Source of the DNA: Dicyema japonicum
Taxonomy: Eukaryota; Dicyemida; Rhombozoa; Dicyemidae
Length of the DNA stretch: 64,000 nucleotides
Direction of reading: 5' to 3'
Assembly (NCBI GenBank): GCA_011109175.1
Contig: RDEW01000007.1
Coordinates: 495,712-559,711, forward strand
The notes under the pieces are model-generated. The model did not search any database and was not told the origin of the DNA. It saw nothing but the letters and a program-made list of their open reading frames with translations. Below are positions 12,240 through 24,309 of the stretch, piece after piece. Within the stretch, counting starts at the first letter, position 1. Each line of letters opens with the position of its first letter. The translations under genes and the position numbers were made by a program.

Positions 12240-13318
12240 CAGTCGAACCTAGAAAATTGGACAATCTTTGAAAAATTTTCTAAGAAAAAAATCCTATTCT
12301 CCTTATTAATCGACCAACTTTTAAATTGGCCTTTTGATACAAATTTGAAAAAAAATTTAAAAAAATTTTAGCACATGTCTTCGAATGATTCTCGTGGACG
12401 CTACTCTTCATTTTTAATGAAAAAACTCGAATTGTAAATTATAAACAAAAAAATGATGCTTCGTGCCAGGAGTTAGCTGATAGATTCTTGCACTTTATCA
12501 AGACGAAAAACAATAAATAATCTTTTACTGTAGAAAGACATTATTTTGAAAGATTATAAAAAAATATCAACTGTAATTAAAGCTGCACATAAACCAAAGT
12601 TTTCAAAGCTTGAAGAGAACTTGGTAGAATGGATGTAAATAGTAGGGTCTAAAGCAGTGGTTCTCAACCTGGGGTCCGCGAACCTTTATTTATCAGAGTA
12701 TGTTTGTCGACAACCGTGCCTCAAAAAACAACATCAACCTTCTCATTAATTTTATTTCCTTTTTTAATAACAAATTGTGTTTTTAGAAAAGTAATAATTT
12801 TTTGACAAAAAACTTGCAAAAGTATGTTGAGAGTTCGCGAAATTTTTAATTCACTCACAAGGGGTCCGCGACCAAAAAAGGTTGAGAACCATTGTTCTAA
12901 AGGTATTTTTCGAAAAATCAATTTCTTAGGTTATCTGAATAATGATCTACCAAGGCAGCATTTTTGTATTTAATGAAAATTCTCTAGAAGAATCAGAAAA
13001 TAGTGAACAAGAATCGGAAAAAATAAGACCTGTAGGCAAAAAAGATATTGCAGTTAGATTTACTGCAATAGAGAGGGAACTCAGCCAATGTTGAGAATGA
13101 AGTTTCACTGTTTTTTCTTCAATAATAAAGTACAAAGCAAAAAAATAGTCAGGAATTAAATTTTATTTCAATAAAACTTAAATACGTTTTTTGTACATTA
13201 AGGAATTTTTGAAAAAATTCTTATTTAATTGTTCTTCAAAATTATTGATTTTTATTTTTTTCAAATTGGCCACAAAATTCTAAGGAACCAAAAATGGCCA
13301 ATTTACGAGGGTCGACTG
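12240..13318 (+). mobile_element. pogo/Tigger-type DNA transposon remnant
   Basis: A 1,079-bp element with terminal inverted repeats: the 5' end reads CAGTCGAACCTAGAAAATTG and the complement of the 3' end reads CAGTCGACCCTCGTAAATTG. It is flanked on both sides by TA (12238-12239 and 13319-13320), the target duplication of the Tc1/mariner superfamily. Inside, 12580-12638 reads KPKFSKLEENLVEWM, the CENP-B-type helix-turn-helix N-terminal region of pogo/Tigger transposases. The catalytic DDE part is mostly gone and stops are frequent, so it is non-autonomous. A second transposon is nested at 12655-12894. Confidence 0.8.
12655..12894. mobile_element. Nested hAT-type MITE with 8-bp target duplication
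   Basis: A 240-bp element starting CAGTGGTTCTCAACCTGGGG and ending in the inverse complement (GGTTGAGAACCATTG). It carries GGGGTCCGCG near both ends in inverted orientation. The flanks are GTCTAAAG at 12647-12654 and TTCTAAAG at 12895-12902, an 8-bp duplication with one mismatch, as hAT elements make. It has no coding capacity. It lies inside the Tigger remnant and so inserted later. Confidence 0.85.
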
Positions 13319-15079
13319 TATTTATTGCTGGAGACCTAAATCCTTGGAGTCCGCAGATGACCTAGACTTAATTGAGATCGCTAAAGAGAGCTTGTAAGAT
13401 ATTGATATCTAATATATGTGCTGCACAGAATATATGTGCTATGGCTGTTGTGAGAGTGCTTATATTAATACAAACCATGTCAGTCCCCAATTCAGCTTAT
13501 TTTTAGTTGTGGATTTAATGAAATGCTAAGTTTGGGTGTCTTCTTCTCAGTTCGTTTTAGAGATTCATGAAAATGTGCTTGACATTTATCTCTTAAAACT
13601 CCGAGGTGGCTACAGCCTTCATATTCATCTAGAAAATATTTTTTATAGACTCCAGGTTTGTCGCATATTTTTTGATTTTCTTCAAGACTGGCAACTCTGA
13701 ATTACTTATCGATGTCATCTACCATTCTCACAAATGTATCTTCTATTTATGCAAAGTATTTTTAGGTCATCGATAAATTAAGGGTTTCGCATGCCTGAAA
13801 TCTCACAATTTTGTTATCGAAATACAACAATAAAAATAAAGAACATCTGTTACTATAGCAACTAATTAAATGTATCCATCTTCCACAGGTGCAGAAGCAG
13901 AGAGACCTATCAATATGACACAAGTCCATCTCATGAAAACATCTAGTTTTTTCAGTTGGAGACCCCTTCCAAGTAATGGAGTGGAAAAGAGAAATGATCA
14001 ATTTTCGCACTATCCTGGCATTAGGAGTCACCTAAGACCGGTAGATTGCGTACACCAATGTGGTAGAATGAGAAAAGATAAGAAATATAAAAAGGGAGAG
14101 AAATATTCACCAAGTAACCAGTGGGGAATCAAATTCAGTACCTTTGTTATAGTTAACCATAATTTTTTGATCTGAGATATAAAGAGTGCCCATGTATCCC
14201 ACAAAGACTCTTGGAGACAACAAAATACTAGGACCCAGGCCTCCTGAGAGCGGCGTTCAAATTGCTCTGAAAGAGACTATCAGAATGGGACTCCCTCAAC
14301 TGATGTGGACACAGAGAAGTCGGATTAAAGTGAAGGATCTCTGGTAGCGACTTGATTTGATGACGGACTTCCTATGGTTTCCAGCTACGTGTTAGCTAAG
14401 CAAAAAATTACTCGGAAATATGAAATGCAACAAATTCCATGCCTTTTTAACTTCTTGGTTCGAGGAAGAAGATTATTTTAGCGAGACAAGGAAATTCCAT
14501 TGAGTACTAAAGACGACGTTTGAGCTGTTCAGGAGATCAAAACAAACCAGAATCATTTGAAAGATCCACGTGATTAGTTGGTGTTGTTCTCAATTTCACT
14601 TCCGGAAGTTAAATTTTTGTTAGCAACCAGTTTCCTTCATCTGAGGGAGCCTCATCTACACTACATAGCTTTAAGAATTATGGGAGACATCCTTCCCTTA
14701 TACTTTTTATTACCATATTTTGGTTCTGCATATCAAGTGACTACCATATATCCGTGTTCTATCACCTATTCACGAGACTGGGAGATTCACTGACTCCCCT
14801 GGTGAATCTCCCAGTGAATCAACTGAAACTTATTTTATCCTGCTACTTTCGAATGGCGAACGCTTAAGAATCTTTTCATCATCCTTCAAAATCAATAGAT
14901 GAACAAATTCTCCTTAACACGTGCTCTTTATGAACCCATTGGTGATACTCCTGAGATCCAAAGATCTCCCTACTTGGTTCTTACAAAGCGTTATTCCCTC
15001 TTATTTTTATGTAACATATTAGTTCAACTTATCGTAAGTCAAGTCCGGACCCTGGTCATGCTTCTAAGCAACCCGAGTA
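13319..15079. other. Intergenic DNA with repeat debris
   Basis: No gene supported. On the minus strand at 13540-13630 there is a short cysteine/histidine-containing reading (CSHLGVLRDKCQAHFHES) that could be a decayed zinc-finger or transposase piece. I cannot assign it. The remainder holds only short ORFs on both strands. Confidence 0.3.
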
Positions 15080-15297
15080 TCAGAAGAGAAGGAAGTACCG
15101 AAGCATTTCGGAGGATCACTTATTTGTCCCATTTGATGTTGACACGTCAGGAAACCTTGCCCCACAAGACGACCTAGTCCTTCGGATCGGATCAATAATC
15201 CAAAGGGTCACCAAGGATCTACGTGAAACTGGATGTCTTTGAGAGCGTGTCTCGATAGCTATCGTCAGAGGAAACAGCCTGGCCATTCAAGCTCCTT
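15080..15297 (+). mobile_element. Zinc/endonuclease-module retroelement, C-terminal tail copy
   Basis: The plus frame reads LFVPFDVDTSGNLAPQDD, then VTKDLRETG and, after one stop, VSIAIVRGNSLAIQAP. These match the tail of the copy at 27850-28606 (FTPVATESSGAVGP ... IGIAILRGNSFAIHAA). Only the last ~70 codons remain, consistent with a severely 5'-truncated insertion. Confidence 0.65.
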
Positions 15298-16449
15298 AAA
15301 TTAAGTTTATAAGTTGTTTTTTAATCAGTGACAGAGAATCGATCACCTTGGTCGATCACCTTTCAGCAGATTAGGAAATTGTAAAGAAGACATCAGAAGG
15401 TTTTTTCCACACATTGAGATATCGTCACTACGTAAAATGAGTCATCCATATCTCCTCTAAAGCTAGCTCAGCTGAATAGTACAAGAATTTGATCGCAGAT
15501 CCGATAAAATCCTCGCTATTTATTCACTTAAAGTCCCAATTGCCTCATTTCACATAAGAAAGGTCCAACATACTTTACAAGTATACTCCTGTGATCGGGA
15601 GAAGCTAAATTGGTAGTCTCTTACGTGCATCTGACTTATGATCCTCGAAGATCTGACAATTGTGGGCCGGATGGAATTCGACTCAGTGCATCCGACTCAT
15701 CCTTTGTTCAGAGTATTTTTTGATGTCCGCCAAGTCTGTCACCTCAGCAATATTCATGAGAAGACAAGATCTGTAATTCAAGCAAAGTAGACATTTCGTC
15801 CAATAGAGGTATGTCACCACCTCGACCTTTTGACGGATTAAGACGACCTATAGATTTTTGAATAACCAGAACTGGGACTTACTTTAAAGACAGGTACCTT
15901 GAATCTCAAATTGTGCCTCGTGGTCAGTTCAAAAAGATAAACCTAGGGTGACAACGTATGTCCATTCCCAACCAACCTGAAAGGTATGTCCTGGACCCAA
16001 AATCGTTGATGGGCTAGAACCCCGTTATGCTGGGTTTTTACTTCATTCGCTAGCCAAGCAAAGCTTAAAATTCATTTTTTTTCTATCAAAAAATCAGGAA
16101 AGGGAGAATTTAAGAGAGGATCTTATCGATTACTAAATCCCAGTAACTGAAGCAGAAATGAAGGAAAAGCCATCTAATTAAATGACCCGTACTTCACCAG
16201 TAACTTTAGGATTCTTCAAAAATGACTCGGCTTACAGAGGAAGCCATCACTTCAGAGATGAGCAATTCCCTGACTTGGTTGAGAAGATTGCTTTGTCGCA
16301 GGCAGAAAGGGAAGAATTTCAATTAACAAGTGAAATTAAAATAATGAGAATAAAAAAATATATTTTTTATAAATTAAAAAAATTAGTTGTCATAAATAGA
16401 AACAATAAATAAAAAACAAGACTTATAAATTTATATTTATTTGTTGTTC
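15298..16449. other. Intergenic DNA with a SINE C fragment
   Basis: No gene. 15690-15840 resembles SINE family C on the minus strand (GTAGACATTTCGTCCAATAG and CACCACCTCGACCTTT). 16330-16440 is AT-rich and forms the likely promoter region of the SIN3 gene. Confidence 0.4.
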
Positions 16450-19179
16450 ATGGACGATGCATCCACAATTACTTCTAGCAGCAGCCATACTGAAGAAGAA
16501 AGCGTAGTCACCGAGAACAACGGGCTAAGTCGCTCTGTAGAGTTTGTCAAGAGATTACGAGTACGATTCATTTTAAAGCTTACAGACGCATTTGAGGGAT
16601 TCTCCCGAAATATTCGAGATTTTTATGGATTTGGTTCAAAAATATATCAACGATAAAAAAGAGATGGACAGTACTGAACACAGGGAAGTCGAGAGAGAGT
16701 TTATAAACACTGTGGGGACTTTATTCAATGATTCCGAGCTAATTGCTGAATTTTCATGCCTTATACCCGAAATTTGGCGCCTATTATGCGCGGGATTTTC
16801 AGACGATTCTGATTTCGCGGGTTCTTTCAAAAGGAGCGTCTCAAATGGTTTCTTAGAACACAGATTGGATGACCAGCAACGGATTAAGAATCTCTGGCTG
16901 GGAAAATACGATTTTTCTAACGGAGCTTACCCATTTTCCCCAAGAAAAGTACCGAAAATTGACAAAGTGTGGCATTTTGCTTCAAAAGGCGCCAAAAATA
17001 AAACGGAATCATCCATCAATTGTACATCAGACTGTACTTTTTCAATATTGTACGAAATACTGTGCACAAGTCACTATACGAACATTTTATCCGCCACATA
17101 GCACTTTACATGGACGGTGACATTACCCACGACCAGTTGGTGTCTCAAGTTACCAAGATCCTCGGGTAAGCCTGGTAATTTCACCTAAAGCTCATTTCCA
17201 GACATTCTGAGTCAATTTAGACAGAAACTGTGGGATTGGGATAAATTTTCTGACAAATTACAGGAAATCCCGCCAAAACAGCCTGATCCTATCGATCTCT
17301 GTCCCAGCTATAAACGGAGGTGCAATAAGATTCCGGACTCCTCCCTCTTAAACACCCTCTACGTATGCACAGCGACCAACGACTCTGAGAGGAGTGAGAG
17401 GAACACCTCCAAGAGGAACTACCACGAAGAACAGATAATAAAGTACAATTTGGAGTGACCCCAGATGTGATGACGACCTTGTTGACTACGATCATATGAT
17501 TGATGCCACCTCCGACGCCTTTCTAGACCTGAAACGAGCATGGCTGAGGTTCATGACCATGGAGACCAAGGATTTCGAGCTCGAATCTCCGTTGCTGATC
17601 CTCCAGGTGCTATATATAGAACAGAAGAAAGTCAATGTCAGAAATAGCAAGCTGACACCTACGGAAAACTACAATATTCTTTTTAAGGAGCCCTTTACTA
17701 TTCTCCCGGATCTGTTGTATCGGTACCCTTTAATGTTGACCCAAGGTTCTATAATTTAAGGAAAGATCTTATAAATAAGAAGACTGGTGCTTCAGAGGAC
17801 TGGCAAATAATCCACAAGAGGTCATACTTCAAGGCAATCGACCGAAAGTACGCAGTATTCAAGACCAGTGACCAGAAGTCGTACTCTATGCGCTTTCTTT
17901 TGAAGCAAATCCGCTCGAATTATGTATATTGGTCATTAATTTGACTGTAGAGTCGCTCTGGGCCTCACAACACGGACAATGTCCACATTCGACTGGAATA
18001 CTCTGATAAGAGAGTGATCCTTGACCTCTCGGAGCTTATGATCTTTTACTTGAGTCGACAAAATGGTGAGTTTTATATTTATTCTTAGTCCCAGAGGATG
18101 TTCTAGAAAATTCTAGGAAAATTCTACTCAAGTTCATACCACATTTGTTTGGTTTCCAAAGGGACAGTTCGTTCCTGCCGACTACGTTATCAGATGAGGT
18201 TGGTGGTTCATTTATTACTATTAGATGACGTCATCAGATGATGTGTTTTATGGGAATTCTCATTGGTATTGCTTTTTCCGTGTACACAACATGCTGTGTG
18301 AACGGCTGAGTCTGCTGCAGTCTCTGGCCACTCGTATCCCATGCCACGATGCATACATTGACCCCGAAAAAGAGTTTTTTAACGAGCAGTTCGGGCACCC
18401 GAGTCGAGGTTTGTTGGAATTATTATTAAGAATTTGTTCCCCCTGAAGTGCTCTATCTTCACTGTATTGACTTTATCCAGCAATTTATTGGTGGGAAGAT
18501 CGAATCTGGCACTTTTGAAGACAAGGTTAGGATGACCTTAGGAGTCAATGCCCACAAGATCTTCACGATTGACAAAATCCTTATGGCTGCTACCAAACAT
18601 GTTGATTTTTGATTGTATTGCTAGCTTTTGCAGATTGTCAGCTCCGAGTTCTCAGAGGACTCCTCTCTCACTAAGTATATGGATCTTTATAAGAAATTTG
18701 CCAAGAATGGCTTTTACCTCTACTGTGCTCGCAAAAGAGAAGATTTGTACAAATTATCTTTTGGCGGGAAATTTTTGTCATTAAATATGTCATACTTGCC
18801 CGCCAATAAAAGAATTATGCGGACTGAGCCAAAAGTGAGAGTGAAGAAAGCCTCTTATCCCTTTCTTCGGAAGAATCTATTACGATCTCATAGAGTTATA
18901 CAGCAGAAATGTAGTCTGGAGCAGTATTTACACAACGGTTTGGCTGATGGTGATATTTGGTAGAAATCGAATATCTCGAGGAATATAATGCCACTGGATC
19001 ATGGGCGAAGCTTATGGTTGTTCGTAGAAAGTCTAGATTTGGATCACGAGTTCAGGTAAGGTGACTGATAATGCGAGATGAACGAAGAGTGGCTCAGATG
19101 GAATTCGCTCAAAAAGAGCAAGTCGAAGAAACCTAATTGGTACGACACGGTTACTCGTGTTTCGTCCGGTTTATTGTAA
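16450..19179 (+). CDS. sin3: SIN3-family transcriptional corepressor
   Basis: SIN3 is the nuclear scaffold of the SIN3/histone deacetylase complex. Exon 1 (MDDASTITSSSS) joins exon 2 across a 25-nt intron (16561-16585), giving a paired amphipathic helix: FVKRLRTHLRDSPEIFEIF ... LFNDSELIAEFSCLIPE. A second PAH-like stretch reads LYMDGDITHDQLVSQVTKIL (17100-17165). The HDAC-interaction domain starts at DLCPSYKRRCNKIP (17298) with NYHEEQIIKYNLE. The C-terminal SIN3 domain is clear: FYGNSHWYCFFRVHNMLCER (18247-18306), then GKIESGTFEDKVRMTLGVNA. A 22-nt intron (19056-19077) leads to the last exon, which ends KKPNWYDTVTRVSSGLL. At about 800 residues it is far shorter than the usual ~1,200. Joins near 17000-17060, 17460 and 17750-18240 are not fully resolved, so exon borders there are approximate. 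Confidence 0.85.
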
Positions 19180-19889
19180 CATTTTAAGTGCTTTTTAAAT
19201 TTTTATTTGTTGAATCGTTTGGACTTCTCTTTTGAGGTCCTCAGTTTCTTGGTGACATCAAATGGATCGTTTTATCTTTCTCACTTCATTGTACTATTGC
19301 TTGGAGAAGTTCCCACAACCAGTGTTCTAGATGGACCTGTGGTTGGAGGGGTTTGTCTCTCTGCAACTGGATACCCTTAAATAGAATCTCGTCTATTTGG
19401 ACGTACATCATTGACTTTGTCACCTGGTCCATGCTCACAGGAGAAGGAAGACGAGGAATTTCAGCCATCATGAAGTAGACATTTAGGTACCTCAACCTTC
19501 GACTAATTAACCACTTAGCTAACCGGGGCCCTTTGAATCAAGGTCACTCTAAGCACAAACTATTTGGGAGTGGATCGAAGTCATTTGTATGCGATGACAT
19601 GGAATGGTGCCATTACTAAGTTCCAAAAGGGTAGATGGATAGAAATACCCCCGTCTATATAAGACAGTCGTGTTAAAGAGCCACTCAAAGATTATATCGA
19701 GACCTCTACTAGAAGTCAACAACAATGGGATGACTTGGATAGGCTCAGATTCGAAGACTTCCAAGAATCCGAATTAGTGGTTTTTGTTAGTAGAAATGCA
19801 AAATGTTAAGGCAACAAATTTTTACTCAAATATGGTCACTCACAAAATCATGATTGCGGTAAAAATCCAAGTAATCGTCATCAAATTCC
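19180..19889. other. Intergenic DNA with a SINE C copy
   Basis: 19290-19528 carries a SINE C copy on the minus strand: the head GGTTAGCTAAGTGGTTAATT lies near 19510-19528 and the body continues towards 19290. An open minus-strand reading at 19549-19764 (71 codons) has no recognisable domain and is not called a gene. Confidence 0.4.
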
Positions 19890-21074
19890 TTAATTTTTTT
19901 TAAAGGACTTTTGCTCAATCCACCAATCCAGACAGTTTAGAGCCGAGGGTTCATGGTGGGGGTAGAACTTATTCGCAAAAATAGCTCGACTTTTTATCAT
20001 TTCGTTCAACTGGAGAGATCCTAAAATACATATTTTTCTGATGTAGATTCCATGGCATGCCCTGGGAAACCACAATTTGAAGCGATTCCCGATTCTATGG
20101 TATTTAGATGAGTCCGACCGCAGTATGGGGATTTTTCCTTGGGGGTTATAGTTTAAGAACCACCTGAATAAGATCCTGGGACGCTGAGGACCTGAGAATT
20201 GAAATTTAAGGTCGAATAGAACGATTCGTCGGGAATTACGGTATTATTGAGCCAATTATACAAAGACGTAGCGGTCTCGTTTTTAACTATAAAACGGACG
20301 AATCCACGTGAAAAAACTCCGTGAACTGGTCCCTTGTAAAGAATCAATCCATACGGGGGTTCAGTTTCTTTCTTGGAATATCTCTCTTTTCTACAAAATT
20401 ACTAAAATCTTACTGAAGCTTCTCCTTTACGCCGATCCAGTTGGCTCCGTTCAGGGCTAACGTGATTCGAACAATTTCACGGTTTGTTTTCAACGGAAAC
20501 TCTTGTCCCGCAAGGTTAATGGCGTATTTCCACGGAACACTCGCCTCCACCAATAATTTCATGCATTGAATTTCTGATTCTATGGTGGAGATTGTCCCCC
20601 AATATACGTAGCACGTGGAGATAACGAAGACATTTTCCAGACATTTTGTAAAGTTTATGACGCTCTGATAAAATTCGGGGGTTGATTTTTTGTCGACATG
20701 AATGCAGTATAGATTGTGTCTCCTGTAAATCGAATGAAGTAATCTTTCTATTTGCTTCGAGTCCCTGAAGGTGACTAAAATGTAAGCGAGCGGGTTTTCA
20801 AGTTCCTCCTCGGAGATTGGGTACGAAAAATATCCACGACTATCTACAAAATCTTGGCAATCCTCGACGTAAATGTTGCCAGAGTACTCGTAGTTTTTCT
20901 CGCCGAGGATTCTGTCGACCTCATGTCTGTCGTTCTTCAACAAGTAGATGCAGCTATTCTCGTACGTAGGGGTGTTAAAATAAATCACCATCGTAAAACA
21001 CAGGCAAATGACAAAAAATAATTTTCCTACCGTTTCAGCACAATCTAACTTGCTTTTCTACAAAATATTTTCAT
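19890..21074 (-). CDS. Core-2/I-branching type N-acetylglucosaminyltransferase (Branch family)
   Basis: Predicted Golgi type II membrane enzyme of the GCNT/xylosyltransferase (Branch, GT14) family, adding beta-1,6-GlcNAc branches to glycans. The N-terminus MKIFCRKARKLFFVICLCFT is a short basic tail plus membrane anchor, assembled across a 23-nt intron (21027-21049). Family blocks in order: ENPLAYILVTFRDSKQIERL, LYCIHVDKKSTPEFY, VFVISTCYVYWGTISTIESE, WKYAINLAGQEFPLKTNREI. A 23-nt intron (20391-20413) is followed by YKGPVHGVFSRGFVRFIV, LNNTVIPDESFYSTL, VLSVPGSYS and, near the C-terminus, IRKICILGSLQLNEMIKSRA with FANKF. One base is out of frame near 20160, just after VPGSYS. The run of eight A residues near the stop (about 19900) could also hide a frame change that would extend the C-terminus. 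The exact acceptor glycan cannot be told. Confidence 0.85.
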
Positions 21075-21394
21075 CGTAAATACTCACTGTACTTCAAAGA
21101 CCACGTGGTACCGTCCGAGCGAATTGGGTATTTAAATTATCAATTATTGATTTTCATATTTGAGCCACAAAAAGATCAATCAAAAAAATTATTTGTTGCC
21201 AAGATAACTGGCCTCCCGCGTTTATCAGGATTCTAATTAGTTCAAGTGTCTTGCAGTGTTAAGGCACGTTTAAGAGATAATTTTGGCCAATTAGCCATTG
21301 ATTGTTAATTTAAACTGTGCGAGTTGAAACTTTTTATTTATTGCAGATCAGAGAGCCAACAGGTTAGGGAGTCGCTTCGGAATATTATATTTGA
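21075..21394. other. AT-rich spacer with an E-box near the glycosyltransferase start
   Basis: No gene. A CACGTG palindrome (near 21103) lies about 30 bp upstream of the glycosyltransferase start codon. Confidence 0.35.
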
Positions 21395-21495
21395 TCCCCT
21401 CATCTCCGAGGCCAGATGTGAACTTTGTGCCCCTTTTTAATGTACTCCGGAGACATTGGAAACCCAAAGATTTAAAATAAGGGTGAACTGGGGTA
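21395..21495 (+). repeat. SINE family B, copy 1 of an adjacent pair
   Basis: Contains AATGTACTCCGGAGACATTG and GAAACCCAAAGATTTAAAAT. It is closely similar to the next copy about 140 bp downstream and to 39905-40030. The 3' end (CTGGGGTATAGATCTG) is a degraded B-box-like position. Confidence 0.55.
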
Positions 21496-21534
21496 TAGAT
21501 CTGTTGCACTTTGGAGTAGTTCCAGTATACTTGA

Positions 21535-21665
21535 AGCCTTCATCACCTCAAGGCAGATATGACTTTCATCTCCTTTCTTAATGTACTCCGGAGACATTGG
21601 AAACCGAAGTTTCGAAATAAGGAAGATCTTACGCACCAACGCCGGTTCAAATTGGAGGCACTAGA
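21535..21665 (+). repeat. SINE family B, copy 2
   Basis: Same unit as 21395-21495, with the 3' end GCCGGTTCAAATTGG resembling the RNA polymerase III B box (GGTTCRANTCC). The same place reads GCTGGGTTCGATTCTTG in the copy near 40005, which supports a tRNA-derived SINE. Confidence 0.6.
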
Positions 21666-22089
21666 ATAAGAACCCCATGTCCTGGAGAGGAACAGGGGAA
21701 CTAGTTATCCCCTTACCGATATAATATATACTACCGCATTGCATCGCTTATCGCAAGGAGGAAAAGGATGAAGATGGAGGCGGTTTGTTGAGCACACTTC
21801 CTTACAAATCGTGGGGGGAATCCAATTTCATTTCTGAGAGGGCCACTCTTGACTGAAAGAACTCACATTTTGTGTTATTTCAAAAAATCAAAATTTATTC
21901 ACTAAATAATATCAAGTCTAATATCAACAGAAGCCATATTAACATGAGACCCAAAAGTGAAGCATTGACATCCCCCACCAAATATTCTCAAGACTGTCTC
22001 GTCCTTATTATCTACCTCCACTCTAACCAAGTGAGAATCGTGCAGAAAACAACATCAAGGGAACACCACAAATCTAAAATAAAGACAAA
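21666..22089. other. Intergenic DNA
   Basis: No gene recognised. A short plus-strand ORF at 21872-22093 runs into the antisense of the TYW4 3' end and has no domain. Confidence 0.35.
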
Positions 22090-24033
22090 TTAATGAACCG
22101 GGAATTCATATTCAATAGTAACCCCCGTGTTTAAATCATAAACTCCCAAACCAGCATTGAGTCCACGTGAGTTGATTCCACCACAAAGTATCAATTTTGA
22201 ATTATAGACATGTGCTGTGTGGGAGAACCTAAATACTTAAATATGACAACCTCTCCTCAAGCTGTGAGGGAACTTTCCGGGAATGAAGCGTTTTAATGTC
22301 CACAACAAACAAGTCAGAAGAGACTGAGTGGTCCGATCGTAATCCACCAAACATATATAACTTTCCACCCCCTTCACAAACTGTATGAGACATCAAGGGG
22401 TCGGGAACTTGCCCAGTCAGTTCGATCTCAAATATAAATTAATCCTCACCTCCATCCACCTAAAGTTGTTCAAATCCAAGGAATAACTCCGTCCACTCAT
22501 ATTGTTCACTCCCCCCAAGCCACCGTTAATGAACAAATAATTTTCTGTGGTAAGTAGACAAAGTAACCAGAATCGAATAGTGTTGACGCAAATCTCCAAC
22601 AAGGAGCAGGGAGATCACCCCAACAACTGAGTTCATCGACTTTGAGAGTATACATGTCATTGTAACCCACATCGACCCCCAATACTGAGTTTAGTGGCTT
22701 TAAAGGAGAGGCACGTCCACCAAAAATAATAATTCTCTTCAATCTTTCGATATAATGGGCCCCAAAAAACAGGCGGGGGAAAGAATTTGGGGGAAGTTCA
22801 CTTTCGTATTTAAAATCCAAGTTATTCCCCAATTCATCCACCATTAATGGTATAACAGCCTTCCCTCTACCTTTAGTCAATTCTCCATAACCCCCAAATA
22901 CCAAATAGACAGGAAGCTGTCCATCACCGCCAAGAATAACACATCGGTGGGCATGATATTTTATGGGTATTGTCTCCAAAAGTAGGAAATTTGTCCCCAA
23001 TGAGAGTTCCTGCTTCAATGTGTTAACGGAGGGAATTTCAAATTCTAGGGGATTATCCAACAGCGAACTCTTAAAGACGGAGAAATGCTCAATTGGAAGT
23101 CTTTTGGAGGCACAGGAGATGAAATAATGGGATATGGTCTGGAAAAACTCCTCAAATTCATCGAAGGGGTCCAAGGAACAAGTTTTTATCTTCACTTCCA
23201 GGGGGACAGAATTGAGATAGACTGACTGAATGTCCTCCGCCTTACACATGTCGAATCCCTAGACTTCGTTTGGAGTAACAAACCAGTTTACGGAATCTTT
23301 CCTTTACTGCTTCTACAGTTGAATACTTCAGGGCTCCGTAAAGTGGTGTCCCCCGGCTCCGAAAGTGCTCAATCCTTGAATTGATCACTTCCCCTACATT
23401 ATTTTACCGAATGTGTCGAAGGGACGGATTTGCTCAAAAAGACAGAACACGAGCTGGTCAAAGTAGGTTTGAGTGATTTTGATGATTTGATTTGAGCTAC
23501 CATATATTCCCAGATAATACTTTTTACTTCCAATATAAGTCAGCACACATTCTGAAAGAACCAACGTAGGTCTCTCCGAGTTGGCCACGTGCGACATGAG
23601 ATCGATCAGTAGGTATGTGTCCCTCATATCAACCCCAATCAGTTTGTACTGAGGCGTATTTAGTACTCAGTTTTATTGAACATTATACGGATAAAATCCC
23701 CCAATTCAACATTTTCGTCGTAATTCACGTGTCTACTGAGCTCAGGAGTTCTCTTAATGATTTTTAATTTCTTATAAATGACGGGCTCGTAGTCGATCTA
23801 GGATGATTTATTCGCATACCTCTATGAAGGTCATGTCGTACCCCTCATCCTTCAGGTTGAAGTAAAGGGTGTCAAACCCGGAACCGAGCACAATTATCTT
23901 GATATTAAAGATCCCACACCTGGCTATTACTGCTGGAAGATAAAAAGTCTCTGACAACCGAATTAACGGCGAAATTTCTCATAAAATATCCGCTTAAATA
24001 AGAAATCATGTTTACTGATTTATGGCGGGACAT
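22090..24033 (-). CDS. LCMT2: tRNA wybutosine-synthesising protein 4 (LCMT2/TYW4)
   Basis: Bifunctional enzyme making wybutosine at G37 of tRNA-Phe: an SAM-dependent carboxyl methyltransferase domain followed by kelch repeats. Visible methyltransferase blocks: IIVLGSGFDTLYFNL (SAM-binding glycine loop), NTPQYKLIGVDMRDTYLLID, RPTLVLSECVLTYIG and FCLFEQIRPFDTFGKIM. The middle part reads MIEHFRSRGTPLYGALK ... SLDPFDEFEEFF, typical of LCMT2. Kelch-like blades include VYLVFGGYGEL, RIIIFGGRASPL, YLFINGGLGGVNN, KLYMFGGLRSDHS and KLILCGGINSRG, with RFSHTAHVYN near the end. Nine exons join in frame through introns of 22-25 nt (22229-22250, 22427-22449, 22545-22567, 23259-23283, 23375-23397, 23666-23688, 23798-23819, 23898-23919). 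The start (24033) is the best ATG, but exon 1 (MSRHKSVNMISYLSGYFMRN) to exon 2 is not certain. Confidence 0.92.
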
Positions 24034-24309
24034 CGGTTCCGGTATCTTGTAATAAACAATGATATGTAAGGATCTTTAAAGAACCCACGTGTGGCACAGC
24101 TTGACTTACTCACAGATGAAGTGTCGTTTGTTTTTTGCACCTTATATTAAATATAGCAGTACCGTAAATTGGGTCATTTACACGTTAAATATTGTTCTAT
24201 TTAAATTTAAAAACATTTCATTTAAATTTTAAAATATTATATTTTAGTTTTTGTATTGTTAATTCTTATTTTTCTCAAAAAATAAACTGGTTTTTTTGTT
24301 GAGCTGTTG
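24034..24309. other. AT-rich intergenic DNA
   Basis: No gene. A CACGTG palindrome lies at about 24086, roughly 50 bp upstream of the TYW4 start. 24150-24300 is very AT-rich. Confidence 0.35.

Noticed and set aside
19549-19764. 71-codon minus-strand ORF downstream of the glycosyltransferase
   Set aside because: No domain, lies after the enzyme's natural C-terminus and beside SINE DNA; not supported as a gene.
23650-23690. An 18-nt intron in TYW4 starting at GTACTAAATACG
   Set aside because: Removing it breaks the frame before YKLIGVDMRD. A 23-nt intron at 23666-23688 restores DFILLNTPQYKLIGVD, so the 18-nt version was dropped.
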